Assembly: GCA_020437875.1 (NCBI GenBank)
Contig: JAGQVR010000144.1
Span: forward strand, 1 to 7,067
From: Flavobacteriales bacterium
Lineage (GTDB): Bacteria > Bacteroidota > Bacteroidia > Flavobacteriales_F > PHOS-HE28
DNA: 7,067 bases
Direction of reading: 5' to 3'
Under the pieces are notes generated by a model. It did not search any database and was not told the DNA's origin. It saw only the letters and a program-made list of their open reading frames with translations. The translations under genes were made by a program, and so were the position numbers. Below are positions 1 to 6,241 of this stretch, piece by piece. Position 1 is the stretch's first letter. Each line of letters begins with the position of its first letter.

Positions 1-590
1 TTGGCGAGTTCCGCATAGGTCTGCCGCATCCCACGGATGCTCACATAGGCCTCCAGGCAGCCTTTACGACCGCAGGTACAAGGCCTTCCGTCGATGGCCA
101 CGATCATATGTCCCAGTTCGCCGGCATTCCCTGCACCGCCCAGCAGGAGCCTCCCGTTCACGATGAAGCCACTGCCCACACCGGTGCCGATCGTCACCAC
201 CAACAGATCATCGTAGCCTTTGCCGGCACCGTAACGCCATTCACCCAAAGCCGCGGCGTTCGCATCATTGCCGAGCACTGCTGGCACCCCGAGCCGGTCC
301 TGCAACATGCGCGCGAGCGGTACGTCGTGCTTCCACGGCAGGTTCGGGGCCATCTCGATGATGCCCGTGAACTGGTTGGCGTTCGGGGCACCGATGCCCA
401 CTGCGGCCAGGGTTCCATCACCTCCCTCGGCAAGTAGAGAACGAACGGTCGAGGCCATGGCATCGGCGAACGCATGGTCGTCGGCATGGCCCGTGGTCGC
501 TATCCGTGTCTGTCTTACCACCCGTCCATCCATCACAAGACCGATCTTGCTGGAGGTACCACCGATATCGATGCCTGCGATCATGCTCAT
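1..590 (-). CDS. ROK-family sugar kinase (glucokinase / N-acetylglucosamine kinase type), 3' part cut off by the window
   Basis: Cytoplasmic ATP-dependent sugar kinase of the ROK family, expected to phosphorylate a hexose or N-acetylhexosamine at C6. Reading leftward from the ATG at 590 gives 196 residues and two extra bases before the window ends. The N-terminal phosphate-binding motif DIGGT is at residues 8-12. The NDAN motif has the probable catalytic base at Asp109, followed by GTGVGSG at 135-141. The ExGH motif is at Glu158-His161. The ROK zinc signature CxCGxxGCxE is at 171-180 (Cys171, Cys173, Cys178). About a third of a typical 300-residue ROK protein is missing. The start overlaps the stop of the upstream permease as ATGA, so the two are probably translationally coupled; a second ATG two codons later is a weaker alternative. 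Specificity cannot be read from sequence. The permease and the divergent glycosylasparaginase make GlcNAc a candidate, with glucose the default for the family. Confidence 0.93.
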   Translation of the reverse strand, partial: MSMIAGIDIGGTSSKIGLVMDGRVVRQTRIATTGHADDHAFADAMASTVRSLLAEGGDGTLAAVGIGAPNANQFTGIIEMAPNLPWKHDVPLARMLQDRLGVPAVLGNDANAAALGEWRYGAGKGYDDLLVVTIGTGVGSGFIVNGRLLLGGAGNAGELGHMIVAIDGRPCTCGRKGCLEAYVSIRGMRQTYAELA

Positions 591-2047
591 TGGCGTAGGG
601 TGGATCCACGCCACCCGTACCAGACCAGGTACGCATAGCATAGGAGAGGAAGAACGAAGCTGATGTGGAAGGCTCGCGAAGGTCCGTCATCCGCGTGGAG
701 CAGATCGATCACGCCGCCTTGGAACCAGGGGATCAAGGCTCCGCCCAGGATCATCATCACCAGCAAGCTGGATCCTTGCGCCGTGTCGTGACCCAGCCCG
801 GCGATGCTCAGCGTGAAGATGTTGCTCCAGAGGATCGAATTGAACAGCCCGATGGCCACGATGCTCCACAAGGCCCACGGACCTGCCATCACGATGATGC
901 CGAGCACCAGCAGGGCTGCTACCAGGGCGAACAGAGCCATCGCCCGGCCAGCATGGGTGCGCGCCATCAGACCGACCCCGATGTTCAACAAGATCAGGAA
1001 GGCCATGGGCCATAGGTCGTTCATCGTTCCTTCGATCGCCGTGAACATGGCAGGCATCCATGGTCCGTCGGTGCCGAGCACACCGCCCAAAGGAGCGTTC
1101 AGCAGCACGAGAAGCACGAACATCAATACACCGATGCCCGTCAACATGCTGAGCTTCCTTCCGAACGGAAGCCGGTCGTTCAACGCCACCGCACCGAGGA
1201 AACGCCCGGTCATCGCGCCGCCCCAATAAAGGCTGAGGTAGTGCTTCGCCACGTCCTCGCTCAGCCCCATCACACTATCGAGCGCGAGGAATCCGATGAA
1301 CAAACTGCCGATCGCCACTTCCGCACCCACATAACAGAAGATGGCCAACATGCCCCATCGCAACTGCGGATGACGCAGCGCATGGCTTCGCTCGGTCCGT
1401 TCCGCACGAGCTGGCTCAGGCAGGCGGGTAGCACCAACGATCATCGCGATCAGTACCAGTACGAGTGCCAGGCCCATGTACGGGGGACGTACCGCAGTGG
1501 CCGGATCGTTGTTGGTGAAGATCAACCAGCCACCGATCAGCGGCGCCAAGGTGGTGCCGAGTGAATTGAAGGCCTGGGCCAGGTTCAGGCGGCTGCTGGC
1601 TCCTTCCGGGGCACCAACGATGGCCACGAACGGGTTCGCAGCGATCTGCAGCACCGTGAAGCCAAGCCCCAGCACGAACAGGGCCACAAGATGGGCCGCG
1701 TAGCTGTGCAGCGCCGTGGCGGGTGCGAAGAGCGCGCAGCCCAGGGCCGAGATCCCCAGGCCGATGATCAAGCCCCGCTTATAACCGATGCGCTCGATCG
1801 GGTCACCCGTTGAACGCGAGACCAGGTAGTACAGAAGCGATCCGATGAAGTAGGCCCCGAAGAAGCAGAACTGCACCAGCAGGCTCTGGGCATGGCTCAG
1901 GGTGAAGAGCTTCTTCCAGTGCGGCACGAGCACGTCGTTCAACACCGTTATGAAGCCCCACAGGAAGAAGAGCGATGTGAGCACTGCCATCGCATGCCTT
2001 GAGCCGGTCGCACGGGATCCGGAGGGAGGTGGTGGTGCAGCCTGCAT
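587..2047 (-). CDS. Sugar:H+ symporter of the MFS, FHS/GGP family (GluP/NagP/FucP-like)
   Basis: Inner-membrane proton-coupled sugar permease with about 12 hydrophobic segments. Near the N terminus, FFLWGFITVLNDVLVPH is the hallmark of the fucose/glucose-galactose transporter family. Its Asp (residue 38 from the ATG at 2047) aligns with the proton-coupling Asp46 of E. coli FucP. The second signature, LQIAANPFVAIVG, carries Gln134 where FucP has Glu135. As far as I recall, that favours the GluP/NagP side of the family over the fucose side. An in-frame TTG at 2056 would add three residues, but it lies inside a TAnnTTTG-like promoter box, so I prefer the ATG at 2047. The N terminus carries a short proline-rich stretch before the first helix. 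The gene is the first of a leftward pair with the ROK kinase (ATGA overlap) and is divergent from the glycosylasparaginase across about 32 bases. The family assignment is firm; GlcNAc as substrate is inferred. Confidence 0.92.
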   Translation of the reverse strand: MQAAPPPPSGSRATGSRHAMAVLTSLFFLWGFITVLNDVLVPHWKKLFTLSHAQSLLVQFCFFGAYFIGSLLYYLVSRSTGDPIERIGYKRGLIIGLGISALGCALFAPATALHSYAAHLVALFVLGLGFTVLQIAANPFVAIVGAPEGASSRLNLAQAFNSLGTTLAPLIGGWLIFTNNDPATAVRPPYMGLALVLVLIAMIVGATRLPEPARAERTERSHALRHPQLRWGMLAIFCYVGAEVAIGSLFIGFLALDSVMGLSEDVAKHYLSLYWGGAMTGRFLGAVALNDRLPFGRKLSMLTGIGVLMFVLLVLLNAPLGGVLGTDGPWMPAMFTAIEGTMNDLWPMAFLILLNIGVGLMARTHAGRAMALFALVAALLVLGIIVMAGPWALWSIVAIGLFNSILWSNIFTLSIAGLGHDTAQGSSLLVMMILGGALIPWFQGGVIDLLHADDGPSRAFHISFVLPLLCYAYLVWYGWRGSTLRQ

Positions 2048-2053
2048 GTCGGA

Positions 2054-2061
2054 CAAAGATG
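2054..2061 (-). promoter_or_regulatory. Possible -7 box for the permease-kinase operon
   Basis: Read on the minus strand, CATCTTTG differs from the Bacteroidota -7 consensus TAnnTTTG only at the first base. It ends six bases before the preferred ATG at 2047, so the message would be nearly leaderless. No TTG was found at the expected -33 distance, which keeps this tentative. Confidence 0.35.
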
Positions 2062-2066
2062 GTCGT

Positions 2067-2074
2067 TAGCTTGC
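2067..2074 (+). promoter_or_regulatory. Weak candidate -7 box for the glycosylasparaginase gene
   Basis: TAGCTTGC sits just before the ATG at 2080 and resembles TAnnTTTG with one T missing. There is no clear TTG at -33. It is listed because the divergent gap is only about 32 bases, so any promoter for this gene must lie here or inside the start of the permease gene. Confidence 0.2.
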
Positions 2075-2079
2075 GCACC

Positions 2080-3078
2080 ATGTCCCTTCAAGACCGCAGG
2101 CGTTTCATCAAGCTCGGATCGGCCGGGATCGCGGCCCTGGCCACCGGTTGTGCCGATGCCACCACCAATGCAGCGACAGAGCCCGGCACGGTGCAGGCCA
2201 AAGGTCCCTTGGTGCTCAGCACCTGGAAGCATGGCATGGCCGCCAACGCAAAGGCGTGGGAGGTCCTCCGTAATGGTGGTGACGTCCTCGACGCGGTGGA
2301 GCAAGGCGTTGCTGTCGTGGAAAGCGATCTCAGCAACCGCAGCGTTGGTCTGGGTGGCATGCCGGACCGCGACGGGCATGTGACCTTGGACGCCTGCATC
2401 CAGGACCATGACGGACGGGCGGGTGCCGTGGCCTTCGTTCAGCGCTTCGAACACCCCATCAGTTTAGCACGCGCCGTGATGGAGCGAACGCCGCATGTGA
2501 TTCTCGCCGGCGCTGGAGCTGAACGTTGGGCCCTGGAGAACGGCTTCACGCCCCGCGATGTGGAGATCCCCGAAGTGCGCGCCGCCTGGTTGGAGTGGCT
2601 GAAGAAGGCCGAGTACAAGCCCGTGGTGAACATCGAGAACCATGACACCATCGGCATGGTGGCGATGGATCCCGACGGTCGCCTTGCCGGATCATGCACC
2701 ACCAGTGGCCTGGCTTTCAAGATACACGGCCGGGTGGGGGACAGCCCCATCATCGGCGCCGGGCTTTTCGTGGATGGGGAGGCCGGTGCCGCCTGTGCGA
2801 CGGGGGTGGGCGAACTCGTCATCCGCACAGCGGGCAGCCATAGCGTTGTCGAATTGATGCGCCAGGGCATGGACCCGACCGAAGCATGCAAGGAAGCCGT
2901 TCGCCGCATCATCCGCCAGAACAAGGACATGGATGGCAAGCAGGTGGGATTCCTCGCCATACGGGCCGATGGTGCCTTCGGAGGCTGGAGCGTGTACGAT
3001 GGCTTCGACTTCGCCTTGCGCTCCACTGATCGGGAGGAACTGGTCCCGGCTGGGCACGACCGGAAGTGGGAAGGCTGA
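2080..3078 (+). CDS. N4-(beta-N-acetylglucosaminyl)-L-asparaginase (glycosylasparaginase), Tat-exported probable lipoprotein
   Basis: Ntn-hydrolase that cleaves the GlcNAc-asparagine bond left after N-glycoprotein breakdown, giving aspartate and an amino-GlcNAc that decays to GlcNAc and ammonia. It is 332 residues long, close to the 340-residue Flavobacterium (Elizabethkingia) enzyme. The precursor autocleaves before the catalytic threonine, seen here in HDT at Thr190. Other active-site residues known from that enzyme appear at a constant offset of 38: Trp49, Thr208 in TTSG, Arg218 and Asp221 in GRVGDSP, and Thr241-Gly242 in ATGVGE. The N terminus has a twin-arginine motif RRRFIK (6-11), a short hydrophobic stretch, and LATGC with Cys24 as a possible lipidation site. 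The ATG at 2080 is chosen because it puts this signal at the very N terminus; an upstream in-frame ATG at 1999 lies inside the divergent permease. Plain isoaspartyl peptidase/asparaginase is less likely given the residue match. Confidence 0.94.
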   Translation: MSLQDRRRFIKLGSAGIAALATGCADATTNAATEPGTVQAKGPLVLSTWKHGMAANAKAWEVLRNGGDVLDAVEQGVAVVESDLSNRSVGLGGMPDRDGHVTLDACIQDHDGRAGAVAFVQRFEHPISLARAVMERTPHVILAGAGAERWALENGFTPRDVEIPEVRAAWLEWLKKAEYKPVVNIENHDTIGMVAMDPDGRLAGSCTTSGLAFKIHGRVGDSPIIGAGLFVDGEAGAACATGVGELVIRTAGSHSVVELMRQGMDPTEACKEAVRRIIRQNKDMDGKQVGFLAIRADGAFGGWSVYDGFDFALRSTDREELVPAGHDRKWEG

Positions 3079-3106
3079 ATCAGCCAGTCATAGGGATCCA
3101 ACCCGG

Positions 3107-3125
3107 CTGACCTTCAGTTGGTCAG
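3107..3125 (+). other. Short stem-loop between the glycosylasparaginase and the small secreted protein gene
   Basis: CTGACC (3107-3112) and GGTCAG (3120-3125) are exact inverted repeats around a seven-base loop. No T-run follows, so it is not a convincing intrinsic terminator. It lies just upstream of the -33 element of the next gene and could equally be a weak terminator or attenuating structure, or chance. Confidence 0.3.
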
Positions 3126-3129
3126 GATC

Positions 3130-3159
3130 TTGCGCCGAAGCCCGAACCGCTTACCTTTG
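3130..3159 (+). promoter_or_regulatory. Bacteroidota-type promoter (TTG -33, TACCTTTG -7)
   Basis: TTG at 3130-3132 and TACCTTTG at 3152-3159 are separated by 19 bases. This matches the TTG / TAnnTTTG arrangement used by the primary sigma factor of Bacteroidota. The ATG of the downstream gene begins four bases after the -7 box, so the transcript would have almost no 5' leader. Confidence 0.75.
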
Positions 3160-3163
3160 CAAC

Positions 3164-3511
3164 ATGTGGATCACGCCCAAGCCATTGGCCCTCATACTGG
3201 GTGCACTCCTTTCGGCTGCACCGCTCTTGGCGGCGAACGGACCGGATGTCGATGGAGCATCCTCCGTCAAGGTGGAATGCCAGCGTGGTTCGGGTATGAT
3301 CAACGTGAGCATCAAGCACCACCGCCGCATTGGCAAGGTCCACTTGGTCTTCCGCGACGCCAAAGGCAAGACCGTATATGTGGAGGAGGGCAAGGCGATG
3401 ACCGAGGAACTCGTTCGCCGCTTTGACAAGGGCATGTTCCCGAAGGGCGCCGCCACTCTCAGCGTGCAGGCTCGCGACCTGGACATCACCGAGACCTTCA
3501 CGGTCCAGTAG
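3164..3511 (+). CDS. Small secreted protein of unknown function
   Basis: A 115-residue protein not assigned to a named family. Residues 1-24 form a classical Sec signal peptide (charged start, hydrophobic core LALILGALLSAAPLLA, cleavage near Ala23/Ala24). The mature part is about 90 residues with alternating hydrophobic and charged residues (VHLVFRD, KTVYVEEG, ATLSVQARD, ITETFTV), which suggests a compact beta-sandwich. The ending, with a KGMFPKGAATLSV stretch and a final TFTV strand, recalls the small DUF3244-like or secretion-tail folds common in Bacteroidota, but this is only a resemblance. The ATG at 3164 is chosen because it gives the signal peptide and follows a strong promoter. The gene is 85 bases downstream of the glycosylasparaginase on the same strand but appears to have its own promoter. 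It ends 12 bases from the stop of the convergent anti-sigma gene. Confidence 0.8.
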   Translation: MWITPKPLALILGALLSAAPLLAANGPDVDGASSVKVECQRGSGMINVSIKHHRRIGKVHLVFRDAKGKTVYVEEGKAMTEELVRRFDKGMFPKGAATLSVQARDLDITETFTVQ

Positions 3512-3523
3512 TCGACCTCCTGC

Positions 3524-4447
3524 TCACCAGCCGGACGCCACCAGGTCAAGGATCCCTGGCGTTTCCGCCATGCTACGGCTCGCAGGTACATCCGCCTTGG
3601 CCCGTTGCTTCGTCTTCGCCGCCTTGCTCACCGACTCCACGGCCACGGCACCGGTCGCGTTGGTGGTGCTCATGTTGCGGGTCAACTCATCCGATGTAAC
3701 GACATGTGAGCCGGGACTGGCCTCGAACAGGTAGCTATCGGTCATGGCGGGAGGGGCCGTCGGCTGGGGCATCTTCTCCGCCTCAGCAGCCATATCCATC
3801 ATGGCCTCCTCGCGCACGATCATCGTCTCGTTCTGCTCCAGGAACTTCGCCTCCGAAGCCGGTCGTTCGCTTGCCGCGGCTTGGGCGGTCAACGTGCTCA
3901 GGTTCTTCGTCCCGGATCCGGCGTTGGTATCGCGACCGATCGCAGATAAGTCCTCATTGGGGGCCTCAGCCGCCTCATGCTCAGGCTGCGGTGTAAATGG
4001 GGCCGGCGTCTCCTTCACTTCCTTCACCTGCAACTCGGCGAGCGCGGGATCCTTGCCGGAACCTTCGTATTGGCGCACCACCACCACGCCGGCCACGATC
4101 AGCAGGGCGAGCGAAGCAAAGGCCAGGGCAGGGCGCCATGCGGCGGCTGCCTCCTTCGGCGCCAGCCAGAGCGAGACGCTGTTCAACCAGATGCGCCAGG
4201 CGGGTTGTTGTTGCGCCCGGAATGCGGCCAGTACGTTCTCGCGCACCCGCTCCTCCGGTTCAATGCCGCCACGTTGCCGTTCATCCGGGCGCACGTAGTG
4301 CAGCAGGGCGCGCATCCGCTCGTACTCCTCGCGCCCGTTCACGTGGCGCAGGACGAAGGCGCGTTCGTCGGGCAACAGCTCGTCGAAGCCCCGCTCCGAG
4401 AGCAGGCTCTCGATGTCCTCAGGGTCGTATCGTTCGTGCCGTTCCAT
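3524..4447 (-). CDS. Single-pass membrane protein, probable anti-sigma factor
   Basis: A 307-residue protein directly downstream of an ECF sigma factor and overlapping it by 29 bases, the usual place for its anti-sigma partner. Residues 1-100 are charged, probably helical and cytoplasmic (DIESLLSERGFDELLPDERAF near the start), as expected for a sigma-binding region. One hydrophobic helix spans about 105-124 (ALAFASLALLIVAGVVVV). The remaining 180 residues, presumably periplasmic, are rich in Ala, Glu, Thr and Pro and look poorly structured. There is no cysteine anywhere, so it is not a zinc-binding (HxxxCxxC) anti-sigma factor. The ATG at 4447 is the first in the frame and gives a natural start. 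The anti-sigma role is inferred from position, topology and family practice; no domain signature was recognised with certainty. Confidence 0.8.
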   Translation of the reverse strand: MERHERYDPEDIESLLSERGFDELLPDERAFVLRHVNGREEYERMRALLHYVRPDERQRGGIEPEERVRENVLAAFRAQQQPAWRIWLNSVSLWLAPKEAAAAWRPALAFASLALLIVAGVVVVRQYEGSGKDPALAELQVKEVKETPAPFTPQPEHEAAEAPNEDLSAIGRDTNAGSGTKNLSTLTAQAAASERPASEAKFLEQNETMIVREEAMMDMAAEAEKMPQPTAPPAMTDSYLFEASPGSHVVTSDELTRNMSTTNATGAVAVESVSKAAKTKQRAKADVPASRSMAETPGILDLVASGW

Positions 4448-5033
4448 GGGCTGTCAATGCATTGGGGTCGAACTCTTTCATGCGCTCGGCCAGTTTCTTC
4501 AGGGTGTAGAAGATGCGGCTCTTCACCGTGCCCTCGCTGCACCCGAAGGCCGCAGCGATCTCCTTGATGGGCATATCCTCATGGAAACGCATCACGAAGG
4601 TGGCCTTGTGATCCGGCTCCAACTTGTCCAGCTCCTCGTCCAGGCGGTCGCGGAAGTGTTCCCGGTCCACGCCGATGCCACCCACGGCCTCCTCACGATC
4701 CACCCCATTGCGCAGGTGTACCGCCGCCTCCCGCACCACCGCCTCATGGCGATAGGCGTTCTTGCACATGTTGTTCGCCACGCTGAAGAGCCAGGTCTGG
4801 AAAGGCCTTCCGGGGTCGTAGCTCTGCGGCCGGGTCGCCAGTTTCGTAAAAAGGTCCTGCAGGAAGTCCTGCGCCATCTCCCGGTCGCTCCAGAGCATCC
4901 GGTGGAAATAGCTCAGCAGCCGCCGATGGTAACGGTCATAGATCGCCGCGAAGGCCTTCTCATCGCCCTTCACCACGAGCTCCATCAGGCGCTCATCGCC
5001 CAACTTGCCGTATTCCGTGCCGAAGATCCGCAT
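4419..5033 (-). CDS. ECF-type RNA polymerase sigma factor (sigma-70 family)
   Basis: Alternative sigma factor of 204 residues that would direct RNA polymerase to a specific promoter set, probably in response to an envelope signal. Region 2 covers about 25-95 and includes FAAIYDRYHRRLLSYFHRML and the -10 recognition stretch FQTWLFSVANNMCKNAYRH. Region 4 covers about 135-185, with LDKLEPDHKATFVMRF leading into the helix-turn-helix IKEIAAAFGCSEGTVKSRIF (156-175). Length and the absence of regions 1 and 3 fit the ECF group. The ATG at 5033 follows the stop of the secreted protein gene after only two bases (TGA-CC-ATG), and its own end overlaps the anti-sigma start, so the three genes should be one operon. 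About 18 residues after region 4 form a short unassigned tail. Confidence 0.95.
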   Translation of the reverse strand: MRIFGTEYGKLGDERLMELVVKGDEKAFAAIYDRYHRRLLSYFHRMLWSDREMAQDFLQDLFTKLATRPQSYDPGRPFQTWLFSVANNMCKNAYRHEAVVREAAVHLRNGVDREEAVGGIGVDREHFRDRLDEELDKLEPDHKATFVMRFHEDMPIKEIAAAFGCSEGTVKSRIFYTLKKLAERMKEFDPNALTAHGTARTIRP

Positions 5034-5035
5034 GG

Positions 5036-6169
5036 TCAGTGGGGCAGGACGCCGCTCCGCAGCAGGGCATTGGTGGCACCCAGCTGCCTGGCCATGGTGC
5101 GCAGTTCATGTTCCAGGCGTGAAGCGCGCGGCTCGTCACCGATCGCCCGGTAATGCGTCAGCAGTACCGAACCGGGCACCAGGTAGTTCCGCGAGAGCGG
5201 CCCGGCGTTCAACGGCTTCTTCAAGCGGTCCCAACGACCTTCCAGCAAAGGCAGGTTGTCAATGGGCGTGCTGCTCAGTCGCATCGCCAATCCGGTCACG
5301 TACAGGCGGTCCTTCAACGGCGCCATCACGTCCGCGCCCAGGGCCAGGGAGAGGTAAACGGGTCGGGATGTCGCTGCAGCCAGCGCACCGATGAAGCCGC
5401 TTTCGGCAGCCACCGTGCCGCGTGCCTTGGCGTGCTGCCACACCAACGCGCGGTAGGCCGGATCCGCGAGCAGGCGCACATCGGCCACGAAGAGGTCCTT
5501 GCTGCGGCCGTTCGCGTATTGCTCCACCCACAAGGGGTATGCGTCCATCTCGCCAGCAGCGAACAAGAGCGCACCGGGTTCCACGGAAGCCAGGATGTCG
5601 TTGGCCACCTGGTAGAGCGGTGGGGCGATCCGCCCGCGCACCTTCATGTCCTTCGCGCGGGCGGTCAGTTCGGCGGTGTCATCCTTGCGGGCCGCGTTCA
5701 CCAGACGCGGTGCGATCAGTTCCTCGCGGGCGTTGCCCTTGTCCGCAGCACGTTCCAATTCGTCAAAGGCCGCTGGCGCGGGGAACTGCGTGTAATAGTT
5801 GGCCATATGCGCCTCGAAGCTGTTGGGCGCCGTACTGTTCAGTTCCATGGCCAGCTCCACCAGCCGCCGCTGGTCCACGGCGGGTATGTCGCCTGCGTTC
5901 CGTGCAAGGGTGGCGTTGCGGTCCCAACGGAGGTGGTCCAATTGCTGCTGGGCGCCGAAGTTCGCTGGCTGTTCCAGATCCTTGCGACTCTTTTCCGCTT
6001 CCTCCTTCACGGCATCCCCCGGCACGCTCCATCCACCTTGGTAAGGCTCGGCGATGGCAGGCACCTGTTGTTGGTCATCCTGGGCCTTCTCCGTGTTCGC
6101 CTGACCCCATCCGAGAAGGGGAAGCAGGAGGAACATGGAACCGGCGATGCGCAAGGCGGACATGGACAT
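5036..6169 (-). CDS. Secreted protein with DUF2723 (GT117) soluble-tail-like region, first gene of sigma/anti-sigma operon
   Basis: A 377-residue protein with a Sec signal peptide at about 1-22 (LRIAGSMFLLLPLLGWGQA), so probably periplasmic or outer-membrane-associated. Residues 25-75 are Gln/Glu-rich. About 98-175 look helical and could form TPR-like repeats. The stretch 187-235, with EPGALLFAAGEMDAYPLW, QYANGRSKDLFVADVRLL, strongly recalls the 'GAILFTNGDNDTYPLWYLQ...VNLSLL' region of the soluble tail of Bacteroidota DUF2723/GT117 membrane proteins. The later SRPVYLSLALG...LYVTGLAMRLSS (268-300) recalls the PVYF...EGL.YRL part of the same tail. The membrane glycosyltransferase portion is absent. 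An internal ATG at 6163 is an alternative start. It is co-transcribed with the sigma factor two bases downstream, which suggests a role in envelope sensing or as an accessory to that system. The similarity is from memory and not from a search. Confidence 0.82.
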   Translation of the reverse strand: MSMSALRIAGSMFLLLPLLGWGQANTEKAQDDQQQVPAIAEPYQGGWSVPGDAVKEEAEKSRKDLEQPANFGAQQQLDHLRWDRNATLARNAGDIPAVDQRRLVELAMELNSTAPNSFEAHMANYYTQFPAPAAFDELERAADKGNAREELIAPRLVNAARKDDTAELTARAKDMKVRGRIAPPLYQVANDILASVEPGALLFAAGEMDAYPLWVEQYANGRSKDLFVADVRLLADPAYRALVWQHAKARGTVAAESGFIGALAAATSRPVYLSLALGADVMAPLKDRLYVTGLAMRLSSTPIDNLPLLEGRWDRLKKPLNAGPLSRNYLVPGSVLLTHYRAIGDEPRASRLEHELRTMARQLGATNALLRSGVLPH

Positions 6170-6222
6170 GGGTACTATGTGCTGCCGTACACCGTTGTCC
6201 CGGAAAGGTTCAATGGGCGGCC

Positions 6223-6230
6223 TACCTTTG
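6223..6230 (+). promoter_or_regulatory. Bacteroidota-type -7 box for the DUF493 operon
   Basis: TACCTTTG matches TAnnTTTG exactly and lies 11 bases before the ATG at 6242. The nearest TTG upstream (6195-6197) is 25 bases away, longer than usual, so the -33 element is weak or divergent. The 72-base gap between the divergent genes here must also hold the promoter of the leftward sigma operon, for which I found no good match. Confidence 0.6.
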
Positions 6231-6241
6231 CAAAGTTCACC

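Noticed and set aside
3073..3085. Palindrome GGCTGAATCAGCC at the stop codon of the glycosylasparaginase
   Set aside because: As RNA it would form only a four-base stem, with no T-run after it. It is too short to call a terminator or operator.
2439..3101. A 220-codon open frame on the minus strand
   Set aside because: It is antisense to the glycosylasparaginase, whose active-site residues are all present; the antisense translation has no recognisable motif.
4861..4874. Inverted repeat GCAGGA/TCCTGC within the sigma factor gene
   Set aside because: It encodes the repeated Gln-Asp-Phe/Leu codons of region 2 (DFLQDLF) and is explained by protein sequence.
4413..5153. A 246-codon open frame on the plus strand
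   Set aside because: It is antisense to the ECF sigma factor and its translation looks like the typical His/Leu/Arg-rich shadow of a coding strand.
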